A stretch of 64,000 nt of DNA from contig NZ_JANXUG010000079.1 in the NCBI RefSeq assembly GCF_025352015.1, positions 20,342 to 84,341 on the forward strand. The letters run 5' to 3'. The position numbers and the translations under genes were made by a program. Below are positions 9,513-17,592 of the stretch, in pieces. A model generated the notes under the pieces. That model was not told the origin of the DNA, ran no database searches, and was given only the letters and a program-made list of their open reading frames with translations. Positions within the stretch are counted from its first letter, which is position 1, and each line of letters opens with the position of its first letter. Source of the DNA: Flavobacterium sp. Its GTDB lineage: Bacteria > Bacteroidota > Bacteroidia > Flavobacteriales > Flavobacteriaceae.

Positions 9513-9594
9513 TTTTTACCTTTTTTTAATATGTAAAATACTGTAATTCATCAATCTACTAATTCATTCACTATTCACAATACACAATTCACCA
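9478..9594 (-). terminator. Repeat-derived hairpin acting as probable trmD terminator
   Basis: The heptamer array at 9478-9512 is largely complementary to 9565-9594, so the trmD transcript can fold into a long imperfect stem around a T/A-rich loop. On the minus strand the stem is followed by TCTTTTTTATA, as in an intrinsic terminator. One arm lies in the last codons of trmD. Confidence 0.5.
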
Positions 9595-10268
9595 TTATCT
9601 AACAAATCTGGACGTCTATTTTTTGTGTGTTCAAACGCCATAGTCTCTCTCCACTTATCAATTTTGCCAAAATGACCGCTTAATAAGACTTCGGGGACTT
9701 TCCATCCTTTGTAATCTGCTGGGCGCGTATAAATTGGACCAGAAAGCAACCCGTCCTGAAAACTATCTGTCAGCGCCGAGGTTTCATCACTTAAAACCCC
9801 TGGAATTAATCTAATTATGGCATCACAAAAAACAATAGTACCAATTTCGCCACCAGAAAGAACATAATCTCCAATCGAAATTTCTTTGGTTATAAAATGA
9901 TCGCGAACACGCTGATCTACACCTTTATAATGTCCGCACAATATGATTATATTTTCATACATCGAAGCCGTGTTTGCCATTTTTTGGTTCAAAGTTTCCC
10001 CGTCTGGCGACATATAAATTACATCATCATAATTTCTTTGATTTTTTAAAAACGAAATACAATCGTCAATAGGTTGAATATTCATCACCATTCCAGCGCC
10101 ACCGCCAAACGGATAATCATCCACCGATTTTTGTTTATTGGTCGTATAATCTCTTAAGTTATGAAAATATACTTCGACCAATCCTTTTTCGATTGCCCTT
10201 TTCATGATTGAGGCTTCAAAAGGACTTTTCATTAATTCGGGTAAAATCGTTATAATATCAATTCTCAT
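9564..10268 (-). CDS. trmD: tRNA (guanine(37)-N(1))-methyltransferase
   Basis: SPOUT-fold methyltransferase that makes m1G37 next to the anticodon, preventing +1 frameshifting. The 234 residues start [21 protein letters not shown]. They carry the trefoil-knot SAM site [27 protein letters not shown] and the conserved [26 protein letters not shown]. Odd point: the last residues ([10 protein letters not shown]) are encoded by degenerate copies of the heptamer repeat found downstream at 9478-9512, so the tail after RRPDLL looks repeat-derived rather than conserved. Confidence 0.96.
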   Translation of the reverse strand: MRIDIITILPELMKSPFEASIMKRAIEKGLVEVYFHNLRDYTTNKQKSVDDYPFGGGAGMVMNIQPIDDCISFLKNQRNYDDVIYMSPDGETLNQKMANTASMYENIIILCGHYKGVDQRVRDHFITKEISIGDYVLSGGEIGTIVFCDAIIRLIPGVLSDETSALTDSFQDGLLSGPIYTRPADYKGWKVPEVLLSGHFGKIDKWRETMAFEHTKNRRPDLLDNGELCIVNSE

Positions 10269-10290
10269 GGCGCAAAGATAATAGTTTTTT

Positions 10291-10395
10291 TTAGGAGCTC
10301 TTTCCCGCTATCCGTTGCAATATTTTTTATTTCCCTCCGCTTTGCTACAGGATAATAAAAAATGATTTTCACTACTATCGGGGCTAGGATTTAAT
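10291..10395. repeat. Suspected interspersed intergenic element
   Basis: About 100 bases between trmD and the DUF1569 gene, GC-richer than the surrounding spacers. They contain CTTTCCCGCTATCCG, an inner inverted repeat ATTTTTTATT / AATAAAAAAT around TCCCTCCGCTTTGCTACAGG, and the end CTACTATCGGGGCTAGG. From memory, similar CCCGCTATCCG...CGGGGCTAGG spacers recur in Flavobacterium genomes. No second full copy is visible here. Confidence 0.45.
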
Positions 10396-10399
10396 TTTG

Positions 10400-10849
10400 T
10401 TAAACACCAAATTGTCTTAAATGATGATCTAAATGCATGCTTTGCAATGTATCCCATTCGTCATAAGTCATTTTACCAAAAAAAGGATGTTGTGTATTTT
10501 TAATTGCGTTTTTGCCTAGTGTTGAAAAATGAGTAATCTTTTCAATAAGTTCTTGCTTGGCTTTCTGAAAATCACAAGATTCTTTTCTAATAAAAGCGGG
10601 AGCCGTTGGACTATTCTTTTTAAATTCTTTAGAAGAAATTATTTTATTTTTAAAAAACTTCCCAAGCAATTGCATAAAAAAATTGGATTGCAACGCTAGC
10701 ATCCCAAAAGCAACATCCATTGGCGCCTGACAATGCGATAACATTTGAGCAACATTCATTTTCCCCCATTGTACTTTACTTTCTGGCGTAAGATTATTGA
10801 TTCTCGCAATAATAATTTCGTTGTCATTTTTATTAAAAATAGAGCTCAT
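10400..10849 (-). CDS. DUF1569 (DinB-like) family protein
   Basis: 149 residues, no signal peptide. The N-terminal VQWGKMNVAQMLSHCQAPMDVAFG and the C-terminal HPFFGKMTYDEWDTLQSMHLDHHLRQFGV contain the histidines (H in LSHC, H and H in LDHHLRQF) that form the metal-binding triad of the DinB/YfiT-like four-helix superfamily, to which DUF1569 belongs. Function is unknown; possibly a metal-dependent enzyme. Its minus-strand promoter element (TATTTTTG, 10870-10877) is back to back with that of the cyclophilin-FKBP gene. Confidence 0.8.
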   Translation of the reverse strand: MSSIFNKNDNEIIIARINNLTPESKVQWGKMNVAQMLSHCQAPMDVAFGMLALQSNFFMQLLGKFFKNKIISSKEFKKNSPTAPAFIRKESCDFQKAKQELIEKITHFSTLGKNAIKNTQHPFFGKMTYDEWDTLQSMHLDHHLRQFGV

Positions 10850-10869
10850 AGTTTCGTTTTATTGGTAGC

Positions 10870-10877
10870 CAAAAATA
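10870..10877 (-). promoter_or_regulatory. -7 promoter element of the DUF1569 gene
   Basis: Minus-strand TATTTTTG fits TAnnTTTG, 21 bases upstream of the start codon at 10849. Confidence 0.5.
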
Positions 10878-10890
10878 CAATTTTATATAG

Positions 10891-10898
10891 TATCTTTG
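10891..10898 (+). promoter_or_regulatory. -7 promoter element of the cyclophilin-FKBP gene
   Basis: TATCTTTG followed by C gives a full match to TAnnTTTGC, 26 bases before the start codon at 10924. The -33 region is not obvious. Confidence 0.55.
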
Positions 10899-10923
10899 CA
10901 CTGCATTTTTAAAAATATACACA

Positions 10924-11856
10924 ATGGAAAACGGAATATACGCTAAATTCAATACCACAAAAGGTACTGTTTTAGTAAAACTAACACACGATTTAACACC
11001 AGGAACAGTTGGGAATTTTGTTGGATTAGCCGAAGGACAATTAGAAAATTCAGCTAAACCAATGGGAAAACCGTATTATGATGGATTAAAGTTTCACAGA
11101 GTAATCCCCGATTTTATGGTTCAAGGTGGTTGTCCACAAGGAATAGGAACCGGTGGACCAGGATACAGCTTTGAAGATGAATTTCATCCTACTTTAAAAC
11201 ACGATAAACCCGGCGTTTTATCGATGGCAAATTCAGGTCCAGGAAGTAATGGTTCGCAGTTTTTTATTACCCATGTTCCTACAAATTGGTTAGACGGGAA
11301 ACACACCGTTTTTGGGAACGTTATCGAAGGACAAGATGTTGTAGATGCCATTGCACAAGGCGACTTGATTGAAGGTTTAGAAATTGTTAGAATAGGTGAA
11401 GAAGCACAAAAATGGAATGCCATCGAAGCCTTTAAAACTTTTGAAGGCGCTCGTTTTAAAAAAATAGAAGAAGCTAAAAAATTGGCCGAAGAATCGATGG
11501 AAAAATTGGCTGCCGGCTTTGATAAAACACAAAGTGGTTTGCGCTATAAAATGATTCAAAAAGGAAACGGAAAACAAGCTGAAAGCGGCAAAACAGTATC
11601 GGTGCATTATGAAGGTTCGCTTGAAAACGGAAAAGTTTTTGATAGTTCATATCCAAGAAAAAAACCAATCGAATTTAGATTGGGTCAAGGTCAGGTGATA
11701 GAAGGTTGGGACGAAGGAATTGCTTTGTTGCAAGTGGGCGATAAAGCACGTTTTGTGATTCCTTCTTATTTAGGATACGGTTCTAGCGGTGCCGGTGGCG
11801 TAATTCCGCCAGATGCGACTTTAGTTTTTGATGTAGAATTAATGGACGTGAAATAA
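10924..11856 (+). CDS. Dual-domain peptidylprolyl isomerase (cyclophilin-FKBP fusion)
   Basis: Two unrelated prolyl isomerase domains in one 310-residue chain. The N-terminal cyclophilin domain (about 1-155) has [31 protein letters not shown] and [16 protein letters not shown] helical linker (about 160-195, [25 protein letters not shown]) leads to an FKBP domain (about 200-310) with [42 protein letters not shown] and [22 protein letters not shown]. There is no signal peptide, so it should be a cytoplasmic folding helper. Such CFBP fusions are an established but uncommon immunophilin class that includes Flavobacterium. Confidence 0.95.
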   Translation: MENGIYAKFNTTKGTVLVKLTHDLTPGTVGNFVGLAEGQLENSAKPMGKPYYDGLKFHRVIPDFMVQGGCPQGIGTGGPGYSFEDEFHPTLKHDKPGVLSMANSGPGSNGSQFFITHVPTNWLDGKHTVFGNVIEGQDVVDAIAQGDLIEGLEIVRIGEEAQKWNAIEAFKTFEGARFKKIEEAKKLAEESMEKLAAGFDKTQSGLRYKMIQKGNGKQAESGKTVSVHYEGSLENGKVFDSSYPRKKPIEFRLGQGQVIEGWDEGIALLQVGDKARFVIPSYLGYGSSGAGGVIPPDATLVFDVELMDVK

Positions 11857-12009
11857 GTAGAAAACCAATTTTGAGAAATAAAATTATGTGAGTCACTTAT
11901 TCCGAACTTGTTTCGGAATCTAAAACCAACTAACATTTAGTTAAAATTAAATTCCCAATAAAAATATATTTGGAATTTTTTATATTTACCCTCAACTAAC
12001 AAAATAACT

Positions 12010-12327
12010 ATGAAATATAAAATAGTAGCGCTACTAGTTTTAGTCTTATTCCTAAATTCGTGCGCTTCCAAATCGAGTGTGCCCACCACACAAGTTAAAA
12101 AAACAGAGTCAATTGCTGCAGTCTCAACGCTCCCAAAAGAGTTATCCGCAGAATTAGCAGCAGGCAAATTACTTTATGAAAATAATTGTGCCAAATGTCA
12201 TAGGTTGTACGATACAAAAGAATTTTCTAGCGAGGAATGGAAACCTCTCGTTGCACGTATGCAAAAAAAAGCGCATCTTGATGATTTGCAAGGACAACGA
12301 ATTTATAACTATGCAACTATGAACTAA
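12010..12327 (+). CDS. Small monohaem cytochrome c lipoprotein
   Basis: 105 residues. The signal peptide ends in a lipobox (FLNSC, Cys18), so the protein is probably membrane-anchored by lipid. One haem-binding CAKCH motif is at residues 60-64, and Met84 (LVARMQKKA) is a plausible distal ligand, as in small class I cytochromes. The order C-x-x-C-H then E-W-x-x-x-V-x-x-M resembles short diheme/monohaem electron carriers. It stands alone, with an ATATAAAA-rich promoter region upstream and a hairpin terminator (12332-12353) just past the stop. Partner unknown. Confidence 0.85.
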   Translation: MKYKIVALLVLVLFLNSCASKSSVPTTQVKKTESIAAVSTLPKELSAELAAGKLLYENNCAKCHRLYDTKEFSSEEWKPLVARMQKKAHLDDLQGQRIYNYATMN

Positions 12328-12331
12328 TTTT

Positions 12332-12353
12332 AAATCCCGATTACTCGGGATTT
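12332..12353 (+). terminator. Terminator of the cytochrome c gene
   Basis: Hairpin AAATCCCGA / TCGGGATTT with a TTAC loop, followed by T-rich TTTATAC, five bases past the stop codon at 12327. Confidence 0.85.
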
Positions 12354-12369
12354 TTTATACCTAAAAATT

Positions 12370-12711
12370 ATGGAACAAAACCTTTCTTGGTCAGATTTTG
12401 AAAAACTTGAAATGCGCATTGGAACAATTCTCACTGTCAACGATTTTCCCGAAGCCCGAAAACCTGCCTTTAAACTAACCATAGATTTTGGAAATGAAAT
12501 AGGCATCAAAAAATCATCGGCGCAAATAACCAAACTGTATGCTAAAGAAGCTTTAATTGGTAAACAAATTGTGGCGGTACTTAACTTTCCCGTAAAGCAA
12601 ATAGGAAATTTTAGGAGTGAATGCCTTGTACTTGGCTGTGTAGGAAATGATAATGATATTGTGTTGTTGACTTCTGATTGCAAGGTCGAGAACGGATTGC
12701 AGATAGGATAA
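12370..12711 (+). CDS. csaA: CsaA-like tRNA-binding domain protein
   Basis: 113 residues forming a single tRNA-binding OB domain: FEKLEMRIGTILTVNDFPEARKPAFKLTIDFG, then SSAQITKLYAKEALIGKQIVAVLNFPVKQIGNFRSECLVLG. This is the size and layout of CsaA, the stand-alone relative of the EMAPII/MetRS-beta tRNA-binding domain, reported to bind tRNA and to act as an export chaperone in some bacteria. It starts 17 bases past a terminator, so it must have its own promoter or rely on read-through. Confidence 0.9.
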   Translation: MEQNLSWSDFEKLEMRIGTILTVNDFPEARKPAFKLTIDFGNEIGIKKSSAQITKLYAKEALIGKQIVAVLNFPVKQIGNFRSECLVLGCVGNDNDIVLLTSDCKVENGLQIG

Positions 12712-12757
12712 ACATCTTATTCTTTACGTGTAGTAATTGTCTTCTTCTAAAAATAAA

Positions 12758-13020
12758 TGACACATTTCTAAACCCAAAACCAAGTAATTTTAGTAGCGGT
12801 CAAATGGCATAATCGAACAAGACGTTAGTGTCATATCCTGAAAAAACTTGACACATTTTTAAACCCAAAATAAAAATGGAAACATTAAAAAAGGAGTACC
12901 GAGTTTCAGATTATTTTGAAAGAACTGACGAGAATTTTAGTTATGAAAAAGCTTTTAGACGATGGTTAGTTTTTGAGATAGAAACCAAAAAGTTTAGTTA
13001 AAATGAAAATTAACTTAAAG
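12758..13020 (+). mobile_element. Degraded insertion-sequence remnant (left end)
   Basis: Two near-identical stretches, TGACACATTTCTAAACCCAA near 12758 and TGACACATTTTTAAACCCAA near 12850, flank GTGTCATATCCTGAAAAAAC. The second is followed directly by a short reading frame that looks like the start of a transposase OrfA. This is what a left IS end (possibly two overlapping ends) would look like after loss of the rest. No right end or full transposase is present. Confidence 0.5.
12876..13001 (+). pseudogene. Truncated transposase OrfA fragment (IS3-type, probable)
   Basis: A 41-codon frame, METLKKEYRVSDYFERTDEN followed by FSYEKAFRRWLVFEIETKKF, then TAA. The pattern 'EKAFRRWLVFEIE' is typical of the first helix of the helix-turn-helix in IS3-family OrfA proteins, which normally run to about 100-120 residues. 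The rest of the helix-turn-helix and the leucine zipper are missing. It sits right after the repeated IS-end sequence. The family assignment rests on pattern memory only. Confidence 0.5.
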
Positions 13021-13224
13021 TGTGGGGCTTTAGAAAAAACAAATTTCAAAATAGGCTTTAAGTTAACAGAGATGCCAAAGAAAATACAAATGAGAAATTA
13101 TAATACCGCAGCTTTTAAACCAATAACAATCAGATTATAAAAAATAGAATTACAATAACCAATAGACCAGCAACTGACACCAATTACCAATGATCAACCT
13201 TACCAAAAAAACTAAATCATTACA
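13002..13224. other. Intergenic stretch without a recognisable gene
   Basis: A-rich DNA after the transposase fragment. The only structure is an inverted repeat, TAACTTAAAG at 13011-13020 and CTTTAAGTTA at 13056-13065 (10 of 10 bases, 35-base loop). No reading frame of credible length or composition is seen. Confidence 0.5.
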
Positions 13225-13266
13225 AAAAATAACCTCGTTGAAACAAGTTCCAACGAGGTTATTTTT
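13225..13266. terminator. Strong 16-bp hairpin, bidirectional terminator
   Basis: Perfect arms AAAAATAACCTCGTTG / CAACGAGGTTATTTTT around a 10-base loop. It has an A run on the left and a T run on the right, so it can act on both strands. It lies downstream of the minus-strand lipoprotein gene (stop at 13359) and of the IS remnant. A second, smaller hairpin (ATAGCG / CGCTAT, 13301-13327) lies between it and the lipoprotein gene. Confidence 0.8.
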
Positions 13267-13358
13267 AAAGTAACAGTTGTAATTCCTAAACTAACTGACG
13301 ATAGCGACAGGGTGATCCCTACGCTATAAAAAAATCAACAACGTAGAACAAACTATAC

Positions 13359-13724
13359 TTAAGGATGAATCAAAAACTGTACTGTTTTTTTACCATTATC
13401 TTGATTATAAATATCTACAATCATATAAGTATCAGTAGTAATACCCGTAATTAAATACGTAAAATCATACTCCGTTTTATTATTTGCCGTCGAGTCATCC
13501 GTTAAAAATGGCGTAGCAGCACCTTGTTTTGTGATGATAACCTTACGAAGTCTAATATCTGAATGTATATGTCCACGCATGGTATATTCGCCTTGGGAAT
13601 CAGCAACTCCTTCCGCTTGAGTAAAAGATATAGTCGGAAGTGTAGCATCACTTTTGGAGCAAGAATTCAAAAATCCGCCCGTTAAAACTAGTACCATTGT
13701 AATTAAAAAAAATTTCGTTCTCAT
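13359..13724 (-). CDS. Small lipoprotein of unknown function
   Basis: 121 residues. The signal peptide has a lipobox (GGFLNSC, Cys22), followed by SKSDATLPTISFTQ, a linker typical of Bacteroidota surface lipoproteins. The mature part is a single beta-rich domain (GEYTMRGHIHSDIRLRKVIITKQG; TYMIVDIYNQDNGKKTVQFLIHP) of about 90 residues that could be Ig-like. HIHSD in the middle is reminiscent of DUF4625-type lipoproteins, but I am not sure of this. Monocistronic, with a 369-base spacer upstream. Confidence 0.75.
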   Translation of the reverse strand: MRTKFFLITMVLVLTGGFLNSCSKSDATLPTISFTQAEGVADSQGEYTMRGHIHSDIRLRKVIITKQGAATPFLTDDSTANNKTEYDFTYLITGITTDTYMIVDIYNQDNGKKTVQFLIHP

Positions 13725-14093
13725 AAATATTGTATTTAAATTGTTTTTAATAATGCCGCAAGATAATCTTTAATTATTGCGCATTACGCAAAAGTTTACA
13801 AACGTTCATGCAAATAAATTAACTGTTATTGTAGTAATGCCAACAAAAAGCAGGTAGTTAGTAGCAATACTTTTAATTAATCCATGAAAAAATACACGTG
13901 ATACAACACAACAAGCCAATATTTTTAACATCCGCTGCAAAATTCTCCTAGCTTTGAACTGTGCTAAAAAAATGTATTACTGTCAAAAAGTATTGGTATC
14001 ATACAAAAATAACAAGCCAAATCTCCAACAAACGTAGCCTTTACAATACCTTTCCAAAAGACTAAATCCTCAAACCTTGCTTAACAATAGTGT
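13725..14093. other. 369-base spacer between the lipoprotein gene and parC
   Basis: A+T-rich DNA holding the promoter region of the minus-strand lipoprotein gene and the sequence downstream of parC. A small hairpin TTGCG-CATTA-CGCAA lies near 13776-13790. The best -7 candidate, TATCTTGC on the minus strand near 13758, lacks one base of the consensus. No gene is seen. Confidence 0.5.
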
Positions 14094-16805
14094 TTATTCT
14101 AACGACAACGTGATTTGCCCGTCGTCATTGGTTTCTGTCTGAATGTCCTCTGAAACATCGCTTGCATCACTTACTTCAATTTCTTCGGCAGGTTCTGGTT
14201 CCGGTTCTTCATATGGCAATGATTCCAATAGATTCACTTGTTTAAGTTTATCCGAAGTCAGCTGGTTGCCCAATGCCTTGATGCCTTTTACCGCAATGAA
14301 TTCTTCTAGGTTAATGGTTTGAGAATCTTTCTGAACACCTTTAACTTTGGCATAAAAAATTTCCGCCATTGGTCGCCAATCGGTAGAAACAATTTCCAGT
14401 TGGGATTTCTCGTGTTCGGTGATAAAAATTTCCTCCTTGTTCTCGTTTTCCACCAAGAAACGCTTGATAAAATAACGCTCCTTTTCCCCATCATAATAAA
14501 TGGCAGAAATTGGTTTGTTCGGATTCCATTTTTCCATCACGACGATGTCTTCATCAAAATGCGTCGTGAGTTCCGGAATAATAGTTTTTAGTTTCCCGAA
14601 TTGATTGATTAATAGCAACCTGTCATTTGGCCTGAATTCGCCAAGCAACTCTCCTCTTCCATCCACATTTAAACGCTGAACTGCATCATCAAACCACACT
14701 TTTCTCGGACGCAAGGTCGAAATTCCTTTTTCCTTTAATTCAATTTTCTTGATTGGATATTTGGTTACGGTATTTCCACGCGAAGCCCTTCCCTTTATGG
14801 CGATATCAGTAAAATCTAAATCCCATTTCAGTTTCTTGATGCTTCCAACCTGGCGTAATAATATCGTGATAACTTCTGCTTCTCCATTCGGATTTGCGGA
14901 AAAATACAATACTTGGGAACCGGCCTTTTCCTGCGTTAAATCATAAAACTTATCACGGGTAACTCCAGAAACATTGAAACGCTTTATAAACGTTGAGCCG
15001 TTTTTTCCGTCGCGGTACATCATATTATAAATTGTACGCTTGTCGTTTTTATCAAAAACCGCAATGTGAATAATATCTTTACCAACAAATTTCTTATCGT
15101 CTACTTTGGCAATCATCATTTTTCCGTCACGAAGGAAGACAATCACATCATCAATATCAGAACAATCAGCAACGTATTCGTCTTTTTTCAAACCGGTTCC
15201 AAAGAAACCTTCTTCCTTGTTTACATAGAGTTTGGTATTTCTTAAAGCAACTTTAGTGGCTTGAATGTTATCAAAACTTCTTAACTCCGTTTGACGCTCT
15301 CGACCTTTACCGTATTTGTCTTTTAGCTTTTGAAAGAAGTCGATAGCGAAGTCAATGATATTATTTAGATGATGTTTCACTTCCTCCATTTCAGCTTCCA
15401 GTTTAGAAATCGCATCATCCGCTTTATCCGAATCGAAACGCGTAATACGAATCATCGGAATCTGTGTCAGCTTTTGTAAATCGTCATCGTTAATTTCGCG
15501 CACAAACGATTTAAGAAAAGGTTTGAAAGCATTGTATATATACACATAAAGCGTTTCTCTATCGTGATACAATTTGAAATCGATGTACATTTCTTCACGA
15601 ATGAAAATCTTTTCGAGCGTAGAAAAATGCCATTTGTTTTCGAGTTCGTCCAATTGAATTTCCAACTCACGTTTCAGTAAATCAACTGTTCTGTTGGTTG
15701 AGATTTTCAACATATCAGAAACACCAATAAACAAGGGTTTATGGTTTTCAATTACGCAACCTAAAGGGGCCACCGAAGTTTCGCAAGCAGTAAACGCATA
15801 CAGCGCATCAATGGTTTTATCAGGAGAAACTCCCGGTGGAAGATGGATTAGAATTTCCACTTCGGCAGCCGTGTTGTCTTCTATTTTTTTGACTTTAATC
15901 TTTCCTTTCTCATTCGCCTTCAGGATACTATCAATCAAGGTTGAAGTATTGGTTGAGAAAGGAATTTGGGTAATGACCAACGTTTGTTTATCCAATTGTG
16001 CTATTTTGGCACGAACACGAACACGTCCGCCACGCAGTCCGTCATTGTAATTAGAAACATCGGCAATACCCGCTGTTGGAAAATCAGGAAATAATGTAAA
16101 TGGTTTATTCTTTAAAATCTTAATCGAAGCATCTATAAGCTCGATGAAATTATGAGGCAACACTTTCGTGGATAAACCAACTGCAATTCCTTCTGCACCT
16201 TGCGCCAATAACAACGGAAACTTTACCGGAAGATTAATCGGTTCAGCACGTCGACCGTCATAGGACATTCCCCATTGGGTAATTTTTGGAGAGAATAAAA
16301 TATCGTGACCAAGCTTTGAAATACGAGCCTCAATATAACGCGAAGCCGCAGCACTGTCGCCAGTGAGGATATTTCCCCAGTTTCCCTGCATGTCGATAAT
16401 CAAATCTTTCTGACCAATTTGCACCATCGCATCACCAATACTCGCATCACCGTGAGGATGATACTGCATCGTATGACCAACGATGTTCGCCACTTTGTTG
16501 TAACGTCCATCATCCAACTCTTTCATCGAGTGCATGATTCTACGTTGTACTGGTTTAAAACCGTCTTCAATCGCAGGAACGGCACGCTCAAGAATTACAT
16601 AGGAAGCATAATCAAGAAACCAATCCTTGTACATTCCTGTAACTTTAGTAATGGTGTCTTCGGGATTTTCTACGTTTTCGTAAAAATGATTTCCTCCCGA
16701 AGCTTTGATATCCTCAAAACCTTCGTCGGTAATTTCATCTAACGATTCGCTGTTCTTCTGCTCGTCTTCGTTTGGAATTATATCGTCTTCTTCTTCGTTG
16801 TTCAT
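14094..16805 (-). CDS. parC: DNA topoisomerase IV subunit A (type IIA breakage-reunion subunit)
   Basis: Breaks and rejoins both DNA strands to decatenate chromosomes. 903 residues: an acidic N-terminal tail (1-50), the winged-helix and tower domains with the active-site Tyr157 in DSAAASRYIEARIS, and the segment HPHGDASIGDAMV (116-129), where fluoroquinolones bind; Ala121 occupies the usual Ser position and Asp125 the acidic one. A C-terminal beta-propeller-like region and a Glu-rich tail follow. ParC rather than GyrA is favoured by the nearby parE gene. In this genome parE and parC are separated by a restriction-modification cassette; parC starts 10 bases after the endonuclease stop. Confidence 0.93.
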   Translation of the reverse strand: MNNEEEDDIIPNEDEQKNSESLDEITDEGFEDIKASGGNHFYENVENPEDTITKVTGMYKDWFLDYASYVILERAVPAIEDGFKPVQRRIMHSMKELDDGRYNKVANIVGHTMQYHPHGDASIGDAMVQIGQKDLIIDMQGNWGNILTGDSAAASRYIEARISKLGHDILFSPKITQWGMSYDGRRAEPINLPVKFPLLLAQGAEGIAVGLSTKVLPHNFIELIDASIKILKNKPFTLFPDFPTAGIADVSNYNDGLRGGRVRVRAKIAQLDKQTLVITQIPFSTNTSTLIDSILKANEKGKIKVKKIEDNTAAEVEILIHLPPGVSPDKTIDALYAFTACETSVAPLGCVIENHKPLFIGVSDMLKISTNRTVDLLKRELEIQLDELENKWHFSTLEKIFIREEMYIDFKLYHDRETLYVYIYNAFKPFLKSFVREINDDDLQKLTQIPMIRITRFDSDKADDAISKLEAEMEEVKHHLNNIIDFAIDFFQKLKDKYGKGRERQTELRSFDNIQATKVALRNTKLYVNKEEGFFGTGLKKDEYVADCSDIDDVIVFLRDGKMMIAKVDDKKFVGKDIIHIAVFDKNDKRTIYNMMYRDGKNGSTFIKRFNVSGVTRDKFYDLTQEKAGSQVLYFSANPNGEAEVITILLRQVGSIKKLKWDLDFTDIAIKGRASRGNTVTKYPIKKIELKEKGISTLRPRKVWFDDAVQRLNVDGRGELLGEFRPNDRLLLINQFGKLKTIIPELTTHFDEDIVVMEKWNPNKPISAIYYDGEKERYFIKRFLVENENKEEIFITEHEKSQLEIVSTDWRPMAEIFYAKVKGVQKDSQTINLEEFIAVKGIKALGNQLTSDKLKQVNLLESLPYEEPEPEPAEEIEVSDASDVSEDIQTETNDDGQITLSLE

Positions 16806-16815
16806 AATTTATTCG

Positions 16816-17592
16816 TTATTCTACATCTATACCTATTAACCAAACTGGCACAGAAATTACTTTTGAAAATTCTTCCATTATTCTTTTAGTCTTATCAAAA
16901 GTTACAATACCATCACTTAACATTTTTTCCAGATTTCCTGTTGGCACTATGTAAATTAAACAATCAACAGAATTTTGAACATCGGCTTTAAGTACTTTAA
17001 AAAAATCTCTATATGCCAATGCCCAATTTCCAAACTGAATTTCTCCTACTATCAATGGTGTCGAGTTTTCTTCATGAGTAACGGAAATATTCTTTCCTCT
17101 TCCTTCACTATTTTTCAAATGATTAGCAATTTCAATTAAGTCTGGATTTTTCTTTAAAAAATTTTCCCATCTAATCTCTCCATCAGAATACTGTAAATTA
17201 CCAAAACATAAGTTTCTTAATGCTAAAATATTATTGTAATGATTTAAAATTGCAAAATCAAAACCTCCAATTGAACTTTTTTCAGAACTAAAGTAGAAGA
17301 CTCCATTTTCTTCATATACTTCAAATTTTATTTCAATGTCTTTTATTCTTTGAAGTAGTTCTCTAATAACAATATTTAATTCACCTGCTTCAATAGCACG
17401 ACTTTCATAACCTCTAGTCATTTTTACTCTGGGTGAAATCCTAATTTTGTTAGATAATGAAGATAAAAATTTATTTTTTAACTCCGTATACGCATTAATT
17501 ATTTCAAAAGCATGGTGATGAAAATACTCTTTTGTTACAAATAAATTTACACTAGTCGTATTAGACCAATTCTCTTTTTCTTGTTGTGTCAT
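16816..17592 (-). CDS. Type II restriction endonuclease, BglII/BstYI-like active site
   Basis: 258 residues encoded directly after a DNA cytosine methyltransferase, overlapping its last 32 bases, which is the usual layout of a type II restriction-modification pair. The core TPLIVGEIQFGNWALAYRDFF matches the PD-(D/E)XK variant with Gln in place of Lys: Glu175-x8-Glu184-x-Gln186, then FGN. In BglII the corresponding residues are Asp84, Glu93 and Gln95. It is followed by VDCLIYIVP, the typical hydrophobic strand. The recognition sequence cannot be read from the protein. The gene looks intact and A+T-richer than parC. Confidence 0.8.
   Translation of the reverse strand: MTQQEKENWSNTTSVNLFVTKEYFHHHAFEIINAYTELKNKFLSSLSNKIRISPRVKMTRGYESRAIEAGELNIVIRELLQRIKDIEIKFEVYEENGVFYFSSEKSSIGGFDFAILNHYNNILALRNLCFGNLQYSDGEIRWENFLKKNPDLIEIANHLKNSEGRGKNISVTHEENSTPLIVGEIQFGNWALAYRDFFKVLKADVQNSVDCLIYIVPTGNLEKMLSDGIVTFDKTKRIMEEFSKVISVPVWLIGIDVE

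Noticed and set aside
13301..13327. Hairpin ATAGCG...CGCTAT as terminator of the small lipoprotein gene
   Set aside because: There is no T run after it on the minus strand; the perfect 16-bp hairpin at 13225-13266 is a far better terminator.
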